This document shows positions 43,897-56,030 of a DNA stretch of 64,000 bases, piece after piece; positions within the stretch are counted from its first letter, which is position 1, and each line of letters opens with the position of its first letter. The stretch is taken from positions 5,766,001 through 5,830,000 of the forward strand of contig HG738137.1 in NCBI GenBank assembly GCA_000499405.2, written 5' to 3'. The notes beneath the pieces are model-generated. The model made no database searches. It saw only the letters and a program-made list of their open reading frames with translations, and was not told the DNA's origin. Source of the DNA: Onchocerca volvulus. Its lineage: Eukaryota > Nematoda > Chromadorea > Rhabditida > Onchocercidae. The position numbers and the translations under genes are program-made.

Positions 43897-46800
43897 CTAA
43901 AGTCGATCGAGGGAAGCTTCTGCTTCTTCTGGATATTCTAGTTCCCAGATACGTTTCAGATGTTTGCCTTTCACGTCACGTGGTGCACCGAATCCAGTCA
44001 TACCCTGAAACAAAATTATTTTCAAAAGGCATGCGATGAAAATAAGATCATTTGTTTCTTTTTATTTTACTTCCAAAATAAAGTGTAAAATTCAAAAATG
44101 ATTTACAGATGTTCAAAATTGTCAGTGAATTTTAAAAATTCTCACAAAGAATCTGTATCTCACTTTCAACTGACATATGAATTTCATTTCATTCAAGAAA
44201 ATTCACCTTCTGCGAATCGCCTCTGTTCCAGCCAGCTTGTGATGGAATTACTGTTTCTGATTTCTTCATGTCCTCATAAGGCAATTCACCGGCTTCTGCT
44301 TCATAAGTGGTATTACGTGGCGTACCAAAACCGGTCATTCCTTGCTGAGATGCAAATCTAGAAAAATGAATTCAATAACGAGAATGATTATTTCCAGCTT
44401 GTTTGGTAATTCTAAATCAGCCAAATGTTCCAGAGATCTGCAATCGTAAACTTACCGGTTTGTACCCGACTGCAAACGAACCATTCCTTGACTTTTACGA
44501 TTCTGCCATGAGATTGACGGATCCAAGACCTGGAATTTTTTCGTAATTTCAAAATGCTTCCTCAAATGATTTGTAAACAAACAAATTACAAGTTAGTTAC
44601 CTCCCAACGTGGTTGTCCGAAACCAGTCATGCCCTTCTGAGAAGCATATTTGTTGCTACCCATCTGGCTAGGGATTGTGCTGGAATCGATGCTACTCTCT
44701 GGATCGTATTCAGGATGAGCCGAATCGCAAATTTTCGTCGTCTCACGTCGAGATGTACCAAATCCTGTCATTCCCTTAAAATCATTGATTGTAATTTCCT
44801 ATTTTTCAGTCTGAAAAAACACTTTTTCAAGCTTTCATGACGAAATATCAAACTTTTGTTAAAATTTTGCACCGTAAACGATTGGAAAGAATGAATATTT
44901 GAGAATGTTCTTCAAAATTTTATAGTCCACCAATGAATCCAATTATAAACTATTATTGTGTGAATGCATTTAGTATCATCAGTAATGAGATTCACTACTA
45001 TAATCCAAAAGGGAATAATAAAAAATTACCTTCTGTGAAGCAAACTTATTAGTACCAGCTTGAAGTGGGATTTCAGATTGGTCAGGACGTTCATGATCAT
45101 AATCAGGATGTTTTGAGTCCGTCATTTTTGTAGTTTCACGTCGAGCTGTACCAAAACCCGTCATACCCTACAATTTCAACATTTCAAAAAAAAAAAAGGA
45201 ATAGAAAAATGAAAAAAAAAATAAAAAACGATTAGAAAAATGAAAAATAAAAAAAAAGCTATTACTGCCAAAAATACTATGATATTAGATTTTTGAAATG
45301 ATTCCTGAAAACATCAACCTTTTCACTTTTTAGGTAAATCTTTATTGAATTAATTACCTTTTGTGAATCATATTTATTGGTGCCAGCTTGCAAACGAACG
45401 ATACCATCACTGAGGCGAATCTTTTCTTCATCAAGCGGCTGAATTTTTGAATTTGAGAATCTTTATTAAATTTCGCCGCATCAGTTTGCAGACAAATAAT
45501 TTTTAGATGTTAGTTTGAGAAATTAAATGAAAAAATATAAAATTAGATGTGTAAAAACATGTGTGGAGTAAAAAGAGACAAACAAACCTGTAGATCTGAA
45601 GGTGCCTGATTGACATGAACACCTTCTCGGCATACGTCACGACCGGTACCGAAACCAGTCATACCTCGTTGTGATTCAAATTTGTTTGTACCAGACTGCA
45701 GGCGAACCTCACCATGGGTTCTCATTAAAACTTCCTCTGGTATTTCCTGCGAACAAATTTATTTCAAAATAAATTGGGAGCAACCTTTTTTCTATTATGT
45801 TCTCAAAAAGAAATTTCAGAAATTTGATTGATAGTTTTTCCAACTGCTATAATTTCTAAGAAATTTTAGCACTTAAAAGAAATTACCGCAAGATTTTCGG
45901 ATTTCACTCTAGTTTGCGTATTTCGTGGTGTACCAAAATTGGTCATTAACTTCTGCGAGTCGCCTTTGTTCCATCCAGCTTGCGATGGAATAATACCTAG
46001 AAATTGCTTCAAAATTCAATAGCTGAAATCTAAAAAATCGATAAACAGTACCAAAAATTTTGTTTTTGACGATTTTTAAACATAAAAATTTTAAAAAATG
46101 ATAATTGCAGAACTTATTAATGACGCAGAAATTTAAATTTGCATGTAAAGAAAGCGGTAAGCTGAAGTCTATGATCGATCTGTTGATCAAAACATTCATT
46201 TGACTCATTTATAAACAATCGAATTTTTATCTCGCTTTGAGAATGACAAAAGCAAAAATCATCGCATAACTGGATCATTCTGTGCAAATACTGTGCTAAA
46301 CGTAGGGAATTACGGCCGAAAGACGTGGACACCTTATTTTAGACACGTATTACTATTAATTTCACATTTACATAACATTATAAATCAGACATCATATCAA
46401 TGATATTGGCTTTCAGTAAACATGGGATTATGTAATTAAAATTTTGACCATTGGTCAAAATAAAGATGTTGTAATGAGAAAGAAGCGGACTTCCAAGTAT
46501 GGGAATCATAGAAGCAGGTTGTTCTTCAATTTAAATGCATGGATGACAAAAAGACCAACATCTAAATGATTAATTAAATGAATGCAATTAAGAAAAAATA
46601 AAATACCATCGGTTTGACGCAACTGAGCAAGCGTCCAACGGCCAACTCTTTTAGGTTGTCCTTGTCCTGCAACTCGAGTTTCCATTGTTGCGTTTGCTTG
46701 TGCATCATCTGCATCTGCAGTAATATTTTGTGTATATTAAAAAAAAATATATTTTATACTTTTTCAGATTTTTTACCAAAAATTTTAATCGTTTTGAACT

Positions 46801-49800
46801 GTTAGAAAGAAAACTCAAAAAATCTTTTTTAAATCGACAAATTACCTGCAGATGTGTAAATTTTGTAATGAAATTTGAAGAACTGATAAATATGTATGTA
46901 TAGTTGTGAATAACTAACATCCGATAATTTAATGATATAAATAATTCCATGGCTCAAGTTTTTTTTTGCAGATTTAGTATCAAAAACGCAAATTATACAG
47001 TTAAACGGACAGGAAAATTGAGTGGCCATTAGTTTTTGTTTATCGCTTGCAATGAATGCATGCAATGAACAAAAACTAATGGCAATTCAACTGTCGCATG
47101 CAAAAGTTTTATTCTCACATAGAAAATGTGACAAAGCAAAGAAACAATGGTAAGATGTCAAAAAATATGGAATTAGTTCGGCAATGTGAGATGTAAATGT
47201 CACATCACTACTATTTGGTATTTAAATAATCGAAATTCCTTTCTGATCTTTTTCTTTTTAATTCTTAATCTCAAAACTATCTTTGCTGGAAAAATAATAA
47301 TTAACACTGCATTTTTCATTTTGTTTACTAATAAATGAATGCTTAAAACTGGATCACGACAGTATGCCAAGAATATTTTGGTACCATAGAAGCAGTGACC
47401 AAACTGGCTTCCTACAGTGGTCATTAATATTCTCAAATACTACTTTTAAATTATCTAGGTTACCGAAATATGAAAGGACTTGTAAATGTGAGTGACTTGT
47501 TTTGTAATACCATTACTTTGTTTTGAATACTTGTTGCTGAAATGATTAGAAAATTTATCCAAAAAAGTTTTTGTGACGTTTGTATATTACTTTCACCTCA
47601 GACCTTAAATTCATATAATTAAGAAGTGTGAAATTAAAACTAATTCCACCTTTTCCAAGCTGTGCTTCTGGACACTATTTTTGCAGAAATGTTCAAAAGC
47701 TAATGAAACACATTGTGAGACTTGTTGAGATGTGCATGCCGGTGAGTATAAAAACACACACAGAAGCTTGACGCCAGCTAATTAAGCTCAATTTCAGTTT
47801 AATTAGCATTTCATCATTTGCGCGACGAGAAAGCGCATTTTATCCTTCTGTTGTTGAGATAATTTAGGATTAATCTTAGCAACTTTGATGGAAATAAGAA
47901 AATCTCAAAGACTAAAAAATCTATCGAAATTAAGGAAATTTGCGAATAGCAAAAATTCGTACATTTTGTTGATTCGATCCGTATAAAATTACACATCTCT
48001 CAGAAAAAATATGCCCTTTTCCCTTCCCGTTGCCTGTCCTGAATATCTAAATGTCGCTGTAACATATCTATTAACTTAATTTTATTGTTTGAAATTTTCT
48101 TAAATTTAAACAAAATTTATCGTTAGCCATAATTCTTCGTTACGAAGTAAGATTCGTCCAAAAAAAGTGTTCAAAAGAAAAAATAAAATTCGAAAATTTT
48201 TGAGAAAAAAATCAGGTTTACTTCTTCAATATACATAGAAATTCGACTGCAGTGTCGAAAGCAATACACAAAGAAATAAATGTTAAAAATTGTTAAAGAA
48301 TTATTTCTAAAATTTTCGAACATTGGAAACTTTACCAATTTTCAAACCATTTTGTTGAGTATTTTTTCCACTGATAGTAATAGTATCCGCTCCATAGCCA
48401 TTCATTTGTCGATCGCTGTCATCTAGTATTTCTGAATATTTTTTTAAAAGAGAGCGAAGCGAAAGGAGAAAATCGTACTGAGTAAGATCTCTTTGTATCA
48501 CTAATGAATTAATGAACTTTTCTTCTTTGTTCTTTCGTTGATGAGCAGGATATCGGTGCGACAATAGTCGCCGATGATAATCATTTTCAGCGTTCTTTTT
48601 TTGTTGCGACACCAATTTTGTTATCATTTTTTTTGACTTCTCCCAAAAATTTAGAATCAAACTGAAATCTTTCCTGTCTTCGTGAATTTGTTTGCAATTG
48701 AATCATTTGCAATAAATATCTTTTTGAGAAGTTTTCAAGTGAATTATTTGCTGTAAATCGATTTCGGTAGTATGCTTCCTCCTTCAATTCCTTTTCCATT
48801 TTCAACTTTTTATCCAACTTTTTATCGTTCGTATTTCAACTTTTTATCTTGGAAATTCCTTCAACGGGATAAATTTTTGAAGCTGGTAATTTGCTTTTTT
48901 CACAAAATTCCTTAAACTATCTGCTACTGCGAATCCATATTTTGAATTTTTTCTTTTATTAAAGAAAGTATCTCGAAATTTCTGATGTCCTGCTTTTTTT
49001 CTTTGCGTTTGCTGTTTCTGATTATTTCTGATTTCTTCTGATGACAGGGAGTAAACTACTTTTCGACGTCGATTTGCGATTTTATTTGTATCAGTGAACT
49101 GTCTTTATTATTAAAACTGTCGCAGGAATTATTTAGGTGATATTTAATTATCCCTATATTAGGACTTATTATTACTCGTTTGGTGAATCCAGAAATCAAA
49201 CGTGATGCATCAGAGATATTCCAATTAATAGTCATTTGTCTCTCTGTGATCTTATAATTATTTCCAAATATTCTAGTGTGAGAATCGAATCTAGAATCAT
49301 CATCTGGTTGATATTGTTCTCGTATCATTTTCCATAATTAAAATTCGTAAGCTTTCGGTTCTCCTCGATCGCGATAATTTATATTTTGCGGTTTTGTCGG
49401 ATAATTAGGTGCATCGGAATAATTGATGGGATAGTAACAAGAGGGAAGTATTGCATAATTTCATGGAAGAGAATGAGAATTACTTGATCGTAATACTGAT
49501 TACTCTAGAATTGCGGATATCAGTGATCTGAATCATTGAAATCGCTTGTTACAACAGTTCTGCATTCTTCGCGCAAGTGTTGTTCACATATTCCTATTCC
49601 AAAGAAAAGAGACGTTCATGCTGTATACGAGGCATACTGATTTACTTTAAAAATGACGATATTTGACAAGTGGAAGTTTCAATTAATTCAAAAATATTCT
49701 GAGCTTTCTATTTCAACTGAAATGATATATTGTGGAAAAGGTATGCAATTAAAAGCAATAAAAAGAAGGAAAATTCTGCTGAATACTTTTAAATAGGCTT

Positions 49801-51137
49801 GAAATTGAGCAAAAATCTGATTTAAATCAGTCCGTGGATAAAAATCGGCACACATTATATTTATCTGTTACGGATAGGATTTAATACTGCTTCAGGATTT
49901 GCAGCAAAAATACTCGAAAAAAGTCCGGTAAATTTAGCATAATAAGTCACTTTCATGGCCAGAAACAGAATCATTCAGATGGTCCAAACTAATAGATGCT
50001 GTGAATGACCTATAACCTTTTCATTATCTATGTCGAAAAGCATCTATCCACATGATCTCGCTGCTACATGAAGCGATTATGTCAACAATTCGTCACATCG
50101 TCGCCATTTCTTAATAATGAGACATGTTTGTTTGATCATCCGTCTAATTTATTTGTCCTCAAATTTAGATGAAATGTTCGAAAGTCTATTCTTTCGTGAA
50201 AGTCAGGAATATTATTCATTTTCTACGTCAAATAATGAGCAAATACTTCTCCCTGTAAAAACTTGTCCCAGCGAGACTTAAGAAAATTTTAAAAAATTGA
50301 TTCGCCAAGGAAGACATTTCTCGAATATGCTAACTTAATGCGGCTGGAAATTGTGCACCAAAAATTTTGGAAACTTCGAAACAAATTGAAAATCCTTTTG
50401 GGCGATTAATCTATGTACTTGCCACGATTTTGTTACCTCATCATAGAATAAAGCCATTCAAATTTATATCGTCATATGTTTTGAATAAAACTATTCAAAT
50501 TTTGCAATAAATTTGAACATAAATAATTACAAAATGAATTTTTGGTTTCACTAAATTTCAAATTAGTTGTTAAATAAAAATCGATAAAGGTTAAAAATTT
50601 AGGTGGAAGTTTGGAGAAGCAAGGTGAGATGAAAATAAGTAAATGCCATGTATTAAAAATCTGCCAAATAAGTCTGATTCAATTGGAAACTTAATAAACG
50701 AGGATTCATATTGAGTTATGTGGAGGATTTTGTTTTAAGTCCATTTCTAGACAGATTAATTCGCAAATCTTTTCGAATCCTTTCGAAATTTTGCCGTTGA
50801 ATATTCAAAAAAGTTAATTTTGGTACGAAATTATATATATTTAAATACAAAAAATCGGAAAAGCTAGCTCACTCGAATGAGATGGAAAAGGAATTTGTTT
50901 CTTATTTCTCATCTCATTAACTGTGAGAAATGACGAACAAAAAATAAACAAATATAGTTTCAATCCTATCGTGAAGAAAGCTTGCTTGAAGCAACTCAAG
51001 TTCAAATACATTTCAATTGAAAATACAAGTTTTGCCTTATATTGTGTCATCATTGTATTATTTCAAATCGTTCAAATATTTACTAAAATCTAATAATGCT
51101 TACCTTGAGCATTTTCTTGAGCAGGTTGGGCGGGCAT
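43897..51137 (-). CDS. unc-87: UNC-87, actin-stabilising CLIK-repeat protein (short isoform)
   Basis: Ten exons (51104..51137, 46607..46714, 45887..45996, 45588..45746, 45358..45438, 45030..45167, 44601..44774, 44456..44529, 44207..44357, 43897..44004) join in phase to 378 residues, close to the short C. elegans UNC-87 isoform. There are seven calponin-like repeats; typical ones read VRLQSGTNKFESQRGMTGFG and PLQAGTNKFASQKGMTGFG. Two repeats are of the SQAGWNxGDSQK type. The protein bundles and protects thin filaments in muscle. Exons repeatedly end at SQK and restart at GMTGFG. Exon 1 (MPAQPAQENAQ) is only 34 bases and is preceded by an AATTACAG acceptor 22 bases upstream. Intron 1 is 4.4 kb and contains coding-like sequence (48336-49460) that may supply another N-terminus. 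A filarial calponin-like antigen of similar size is known, probably this gene's product. Confidence 0.94.
47010..47098. other. Near-perfect hairpin in unc-87 intron 1
   Basis: GCCATTAGTTTTTGTT (47025-47040) is perfectly complementary to AACAAAAACTAATGGC (47068-47083). Inside, TTGCA and TGCAA blocks extend the pairing; outside, GGACAG and CTGTC (around 47010 and 47092) add more. The whole stem would be about 35 base pairs with a small loop, the size of a microRNA precursor. No match to a microRNA I know. Confidence 0.55.
48336..49460 (-). CDS. Candidate alternative N-terminal exons of unc-87 (long isoform)
   Basis: Minus-strand sequence inside intron 1 reads as charged, low-hydrophobicity protein in successive frames. 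Segment 49176..49328 (opens MIREQYQPDDDS) ends CGA|GTAATA; segment 48847..49098 follows AAAGACAG and joins it in phase (77-base intron). Segment 48587..48835 (KLKMEKELKEEAYYRNRF) and segment 48336..48660 (contains YHRRLLSHRYPAHQRKN) are in other frames; they meet at an A8 run near 48640. The final segment ends ATT|G-GTAAAG, leaving one base, exactly the phase required to splice to unc-87 exon 2 at 46714. A single TAA (about 49336) separates further open sequence to 49460. Either there are more introns than I can place, or this part is decaying or has indel errors. C. elegans unc-87 also makes a long isoform with an extra N-terminus. Confidence 0.45.
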
Positions 51138-54100
51138 TCTGTTAGCTATGACAAATCACCTGTAATTTGAATAATAAATTATTCGTATATCATGCAAGTA
51201 TGTGTTAGCACGACAGAAACGTCAATTATCATATTTACGCATCAAATAATATCATTTTCCTTAAACAACCTGTTGGAATTTCTAGAAATGATAATAACGA
51301 ATTGAACAAATTTTGATCATAGTGTAATTTTTGGATTAATCAAAATTTGCGAGCAGTCAATTAGTTTGGTGGCTGTCCCTTTCAAATACCTTAGTACTTA
51401 TTTAATATCAAAAGTTCCAACTTCAAAGTCACGAATTAGTCATTACATCCTTTCGCCAGCTCAAAATTTAAAGTCTTATATATTAACTAGAATTAATTTG
51501 CTTGATCAGAATTTGTTTTAAAAAAAATGACTAATTGAGGAAAATTATTGCGAGTAGATTTATTTGTATATTCAAGAGCAAATATCTATAACTCTGAAGT
51601 GCTTCTTTGCTATCTCCTTCAGATTCCATCTTTCAAGTCCTGACGATCATATGAAATGTGAACTTATCTTTGTTTAATTTCTGTATTTTGAAGTTCAACC
51701 ACTGAGGTCATGAAATTGCTTACTATAAAGAAAAATACAAAGAGCTGTATTTTTTTTTTTACTATTTGGAAACTTAGTCAACAAATGAATAAAACAAGAC
51801 GACTTAGCAATGATATTATGAGCTCTGGTCGAAAAGGCTTCATATGTTGAAATTCTTGAGGATTTTTTTTGCAGTGCTTCAATAGATAGATGGATAAACG
51901 AGTCGAATTCAAATTTTCAATTAAATTTGCAAACTTGGAATTAAAATTCTTTTACTTAATATTTCTTAAAATCCACTTATGTTTTGCCTTACAACAGGTT
52001 AAACCTCGGAATTATATTGGTGCTACAAAGAGTTTTCGTGCATATGAAAACTAAGATTACTTGACAAACGATAGAAACGATTCTTCGTTGCACCATTTTA
52101 TGGAGCAACTCAATCTTCAAAAAAATTTAGATTTCGACAATGCTCCTTCTTCTGTCTGTTTTTCCGGTTTCTCATCTTCTCAATGAAAAAAATAAAAGAA
52201 TAAAATAATTTCATCAACTTATTTGTAGAATAGTCGGGAACAAGTTATTTTCTAAAGTCTTCTTTTTTCAACATTTGGAAGCTTTTAAATTTTGAAAACG
52301 ATCCATTCAGAAGATGTAACAAACACTATTGCTATTCTTCTTGTGATTAAATTTCACAAATAAATGTAACATTTTGCAAAATCTAAGCAATTTGTAAAGC
52401 GAATTCATTGGGCTATGCTTCTATATCTAATTAATCAATTTTTTTGTCAATTTACATTAATATACTTTTTTTTTTTGGAATTATCTCCTTAAAAATCTAT
52501 CTTTGTTTTGTTGTTGCACATCTAAAAAATGTATTAACATTTCCGCTCAAACTTTACTCAAACTTTACTTCGAAAAGTGCAAAGCTGAAATTCAACTAAA
52601 GAACACATAAATGACTCATTGCTTGGAATTTTCTATGTCACTTCTCGCCAGCTAAAAATTACAAAATGAACAGTTTTGACGTATTTAATTTGCAGAAACT
52701 ATTCCAATATTCTTGCAAGAATTAAATGAAAATAGCAGAATAGACCAATTTGTTTTTATGGACTGCACTAAAGAAAATTTTTAATTGATTTAAAAAAGTT
52801 GCAGCAACAGAGATTATTTTTGAAAATCAGAATTTCTACTAATAATGATTGCTTATGAATTGTAACGAATGATGAAAATAACAAGATGATAAATTAGTGA
52901 TTTGTTAAATATCTAATCAATAAACAAAATATATCGGAAGCAAAGATTGCTTGCATAGAAATGACGAGAATTCCTTAAACCAAGACTCTAAAGATTGGAT
53001 TTAGAGACATCTTCTTGCAAGACTGAACAACTTCAGTGATGCTATGGAGAGAGAATCAAGCTACATTTCGTTAAAATATTGAATAATTTATTGATGGATT
53101 CGATTGAAAAACTTTCTTCAAGTTTAGAAAAATGGACCAAGTACAGAAATGGACGAGAAAGACTTCATTGTTGTTCTGTTTGTTTGTTTGTTTGTTTGTT
53201 TTAGAGATGGTAAAAGACTTCGTAATGGCGTAATGGTAAGTTTAGTTTCAGGCTCTATTGGAAGAAAAAGCTGTACGCATAGCAAACAAGTTGACTTGAA
53301 GATTTAGATAGAGAAAGAAGGCTGGAGGAATAGAAACGAAAAGTTCAAAGAACTGGCTAACTTTTACACAAAGATAAAATAGTTCTGGATAAACGAGGCA
53401 GAACAAATTATTATTATCTTCCCTTCCATATTGCACACAAATATAAAAACCACCATATAGTGTAGAATGAAATAAAAACGAATGTTCAAAAACAAACGTA
53501 CTAGTGTAAGATTGCAAAAATTAAACTTATTTTGAAAAATCTAAAAGAAAGGCTAAATAATTGTGAATAAAATAATTCAAATCGATGAACTCGTCTGATC
53601 TCTTCTGCAACTTTAAATCGACAGACATCTGCACCATTTTTGTTTTGTCTAGCACGAACTTTTGCGATTCTCATGCTACTTTTTCGAAATATTCATTTTT
53701 GGGAGAGGAAAGATATGATTTCAGGTTCAATTTCAGAGTTTGGCAGTTGAAAACAATTTGTTCCTTATAATTTTTATCTTATAAAATAAATATTCTGCAA
53801 AAGCTGTAAAAAGTTTTGCTTCATAATGCTTACTTTATGCTTTAAAGTTAGGCGAGGAATTGAAGTGAAACTTCTGTTCTTTTTAACTACAACATTGCAA
53901 AAATATTTTTCAATTCTGAGAAGCTTTTGAGAAATATTGAAAATTAAAGCGCCACAACTGTTCGCTCACTTTTATGCAAAAGATTGATGGAGAAATTGTT
54001 ATTTTAAATTCATTTTCAGTCGAGAATTTTGGATCTTTCAATTACATAGAAATTCTTAATTTTAATCTTTTAAAAAAATAAGTTTCGAAATATTCATTTT

Positions 54101-55600
54101 TGGAAGGGAAAAGATACAATTTCAGGTTCATTTCAAATGTATTTAGTAAATTCCAATGCGAAATAAACTTAATTTTAATTACAAACTTTTCGTTAATTAC
54201 TACTAAATATAAACATGTTTCCCATGCTTATATTCAGTAGTGATTAACGAATCAGTATGTTTACTGACAAACTTCCCACTTTCAGCTAAGTAAATCAACT
54301 CTTAGTTTACGGTATACTTCGAAGTTTTTGTTGACAAACATGACACTACGAATTGTGGCCCAAGATATCAACTTATAATTGCACATCATTAAAATATCAT
54401 TTCTCTTTTTCGCCAAAAATTGAAAAATGAAAAAATGCAGTATAATGTCATATCAGAGATCGATTGAAAAACTGAAAAAATTTTTTGGTGTCTCAAGCAA
54501 TCTCATATAAGCCACTCATTATTCATTTCGCAAAACACAAGAAACAGTAGTCAAAAAGAAGTAAAAGAAATTTTTGGGAATTCGAGATAATCACTGATTG
54601 ATATCAGTTTCCATCTGAATTCTGAAGATTCTATAATGCGATGGAAAATTTTCTTATGAAAAATAATATTTTATTAGGAATAATGGACTGAATAAATCTG
54701 TACAATGATTAGATAAATGTGTCAATGAACAACTGAATAAATAAATTAATAAATGCAAAAGGGATCGCCGAATAAAGCTGACGAATGGAAGAATGGATAG
54801 AAAGAGGTAAATGAACAGATCAAAGAAATTAAATATGAAATCTGAATTTTGGATAAAAAAGTGGTGAAATAAACGCAAATTAGTTGCAACAATTATAAAA
54901 AAGCATGAAATTGGAATATTTTTGATCGCTTTCCTTCGGTATGTACCTCATACAATCAAACGCTTTCCATTTTCGAAAGTGTGTCATATTATCTGATTTA
55001 GTAATCAAAGCTAAGCTATGATCTCGTATGCTAATATCAAGTTTTTGAAAGATTAAATATAAATTTAACTTTTAATTACTGGAAATTTCATCAGCTTATA
55101 GATAGAATCGTACGTGCTATCATTCCGTAGTATGGTGTGCAATTAAAAGTGAAACTATGCTGCTATCATTGTTGTTGAAATGATTAAAGAAAAATAACAA
55201 AATTCTGTTATGAAAATGATGTCAAAATGCAAAAATAATAAATGGATAAAGTTAAGGAAATGCTTTGATATTCGAAAACAGTTCATTGTAATAAAGATCA
55301 TCTTGCCCCATAAGCTATGATGATAACAACTGAAACACTTATAGATGAATTCATAGTAATATATATCTCTCGATTTAAGAGATAAGAATGAATTCCGATC
55401 TGAATCACTCAAGCGATATATTTTAAACAATAATTTTAAAAGGATGGATCGTTTTTATGAGTTCGTACAGGTGAGGAATAAGCGAATGTTCGAATGATAA
55501 GGATGAAGTTAACGACTGAAGAATGTTGACTAAAGATATATTATAAAACTTTCCGATCTTCCTACAGCTCCAACTTTCGCACTTCTATATTTCTGATGAT
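51138..55600. other. Large region upstream of unc-87
   Basis: No supported exon. A TTTG tetranucleotide run lies at 53177-53202. A roughly 52-base sequence starting TTTCGAAATATTCATTTTTGG occurs twice as a direct repeat, at about 53682-53734 and 54083-54134. Probable unc-87 promoter territory. Confidence 0.5.
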
Positions 55601-55633
55601 GCTGCAGTTGTTGCTATCAGCTAGCATATCAGA

Positions 55634-56030
55634 CTAAGATCCGGGGCTGATTGATAGATGATAGGCAGACATATCACAGAAATCTTGAACCACATCCTTC
55701 TCTTCCAATTGCCGTAGTAATTCGAAGGCCAAGCACAAAATTTCAGAAACTTTTCCGCCTTCGAAACATAACATTTTAGCGTTGTTGTGTATCGCTCTGT
55801 CTGTGTCTTTGTCTGTGAATATTTACAATTTGCCCTAAAGGCAGGTACTCAGACCCAAGAATAGATGCTTCCCACTGCTTCTCGCCCACAAACTTCACAG
55901 TCGAGACCTGTGTTGATGGTTTGAACCTAGGCTGTAACCTCACTCCTCGGACAGTGAGATATGTCGTGCTTCCTCGAACTAGCCCACCTACTACCAGAAC
56001 AACTGTGTCGGCTGATTTTTTTTTGGATAT
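55634..56030 (-). other. Less AT-rich island with two overlapping minus-strand reading frames
   Basis: Frame 1 (55776..56030) is open for 84 codons and reads like protein: VVLVVGGLVRGSTTYLTV, then VKFVGEKQWEASILGSEYLP. Frame 2 (55634..55822, 62 codons) contains MLCFEGGKVSEILCLAFELL. They overlap by about 47 bases around a CA/AGAC-rich tract (TCTGTCTGTGTCTTTGTCTG on the plus strand), where an indel could have joined or split them. I found no splice-linked neighbours, no start codon for frame 1 and no family. It may be a broken coding fragment, an orphan exon or a conserved regulatory island. Confidence 0.35.

Noticed and set aside
38236..51137. One giant calponin-repeat gene
   Set aside because: The repeats at 43.9-46 kb end in their own stop at 43897 with a poly(A) signal, and the 38-40 kb exons have their own in-phase first exon at 40806.
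55981..55997. Minus-strand GGTAGTAGGT resembling the core of let-7
   Set aside because: The leading TGA and the TTGTATAGTT end of let-7 are absent, and no hairpin partner is visible.
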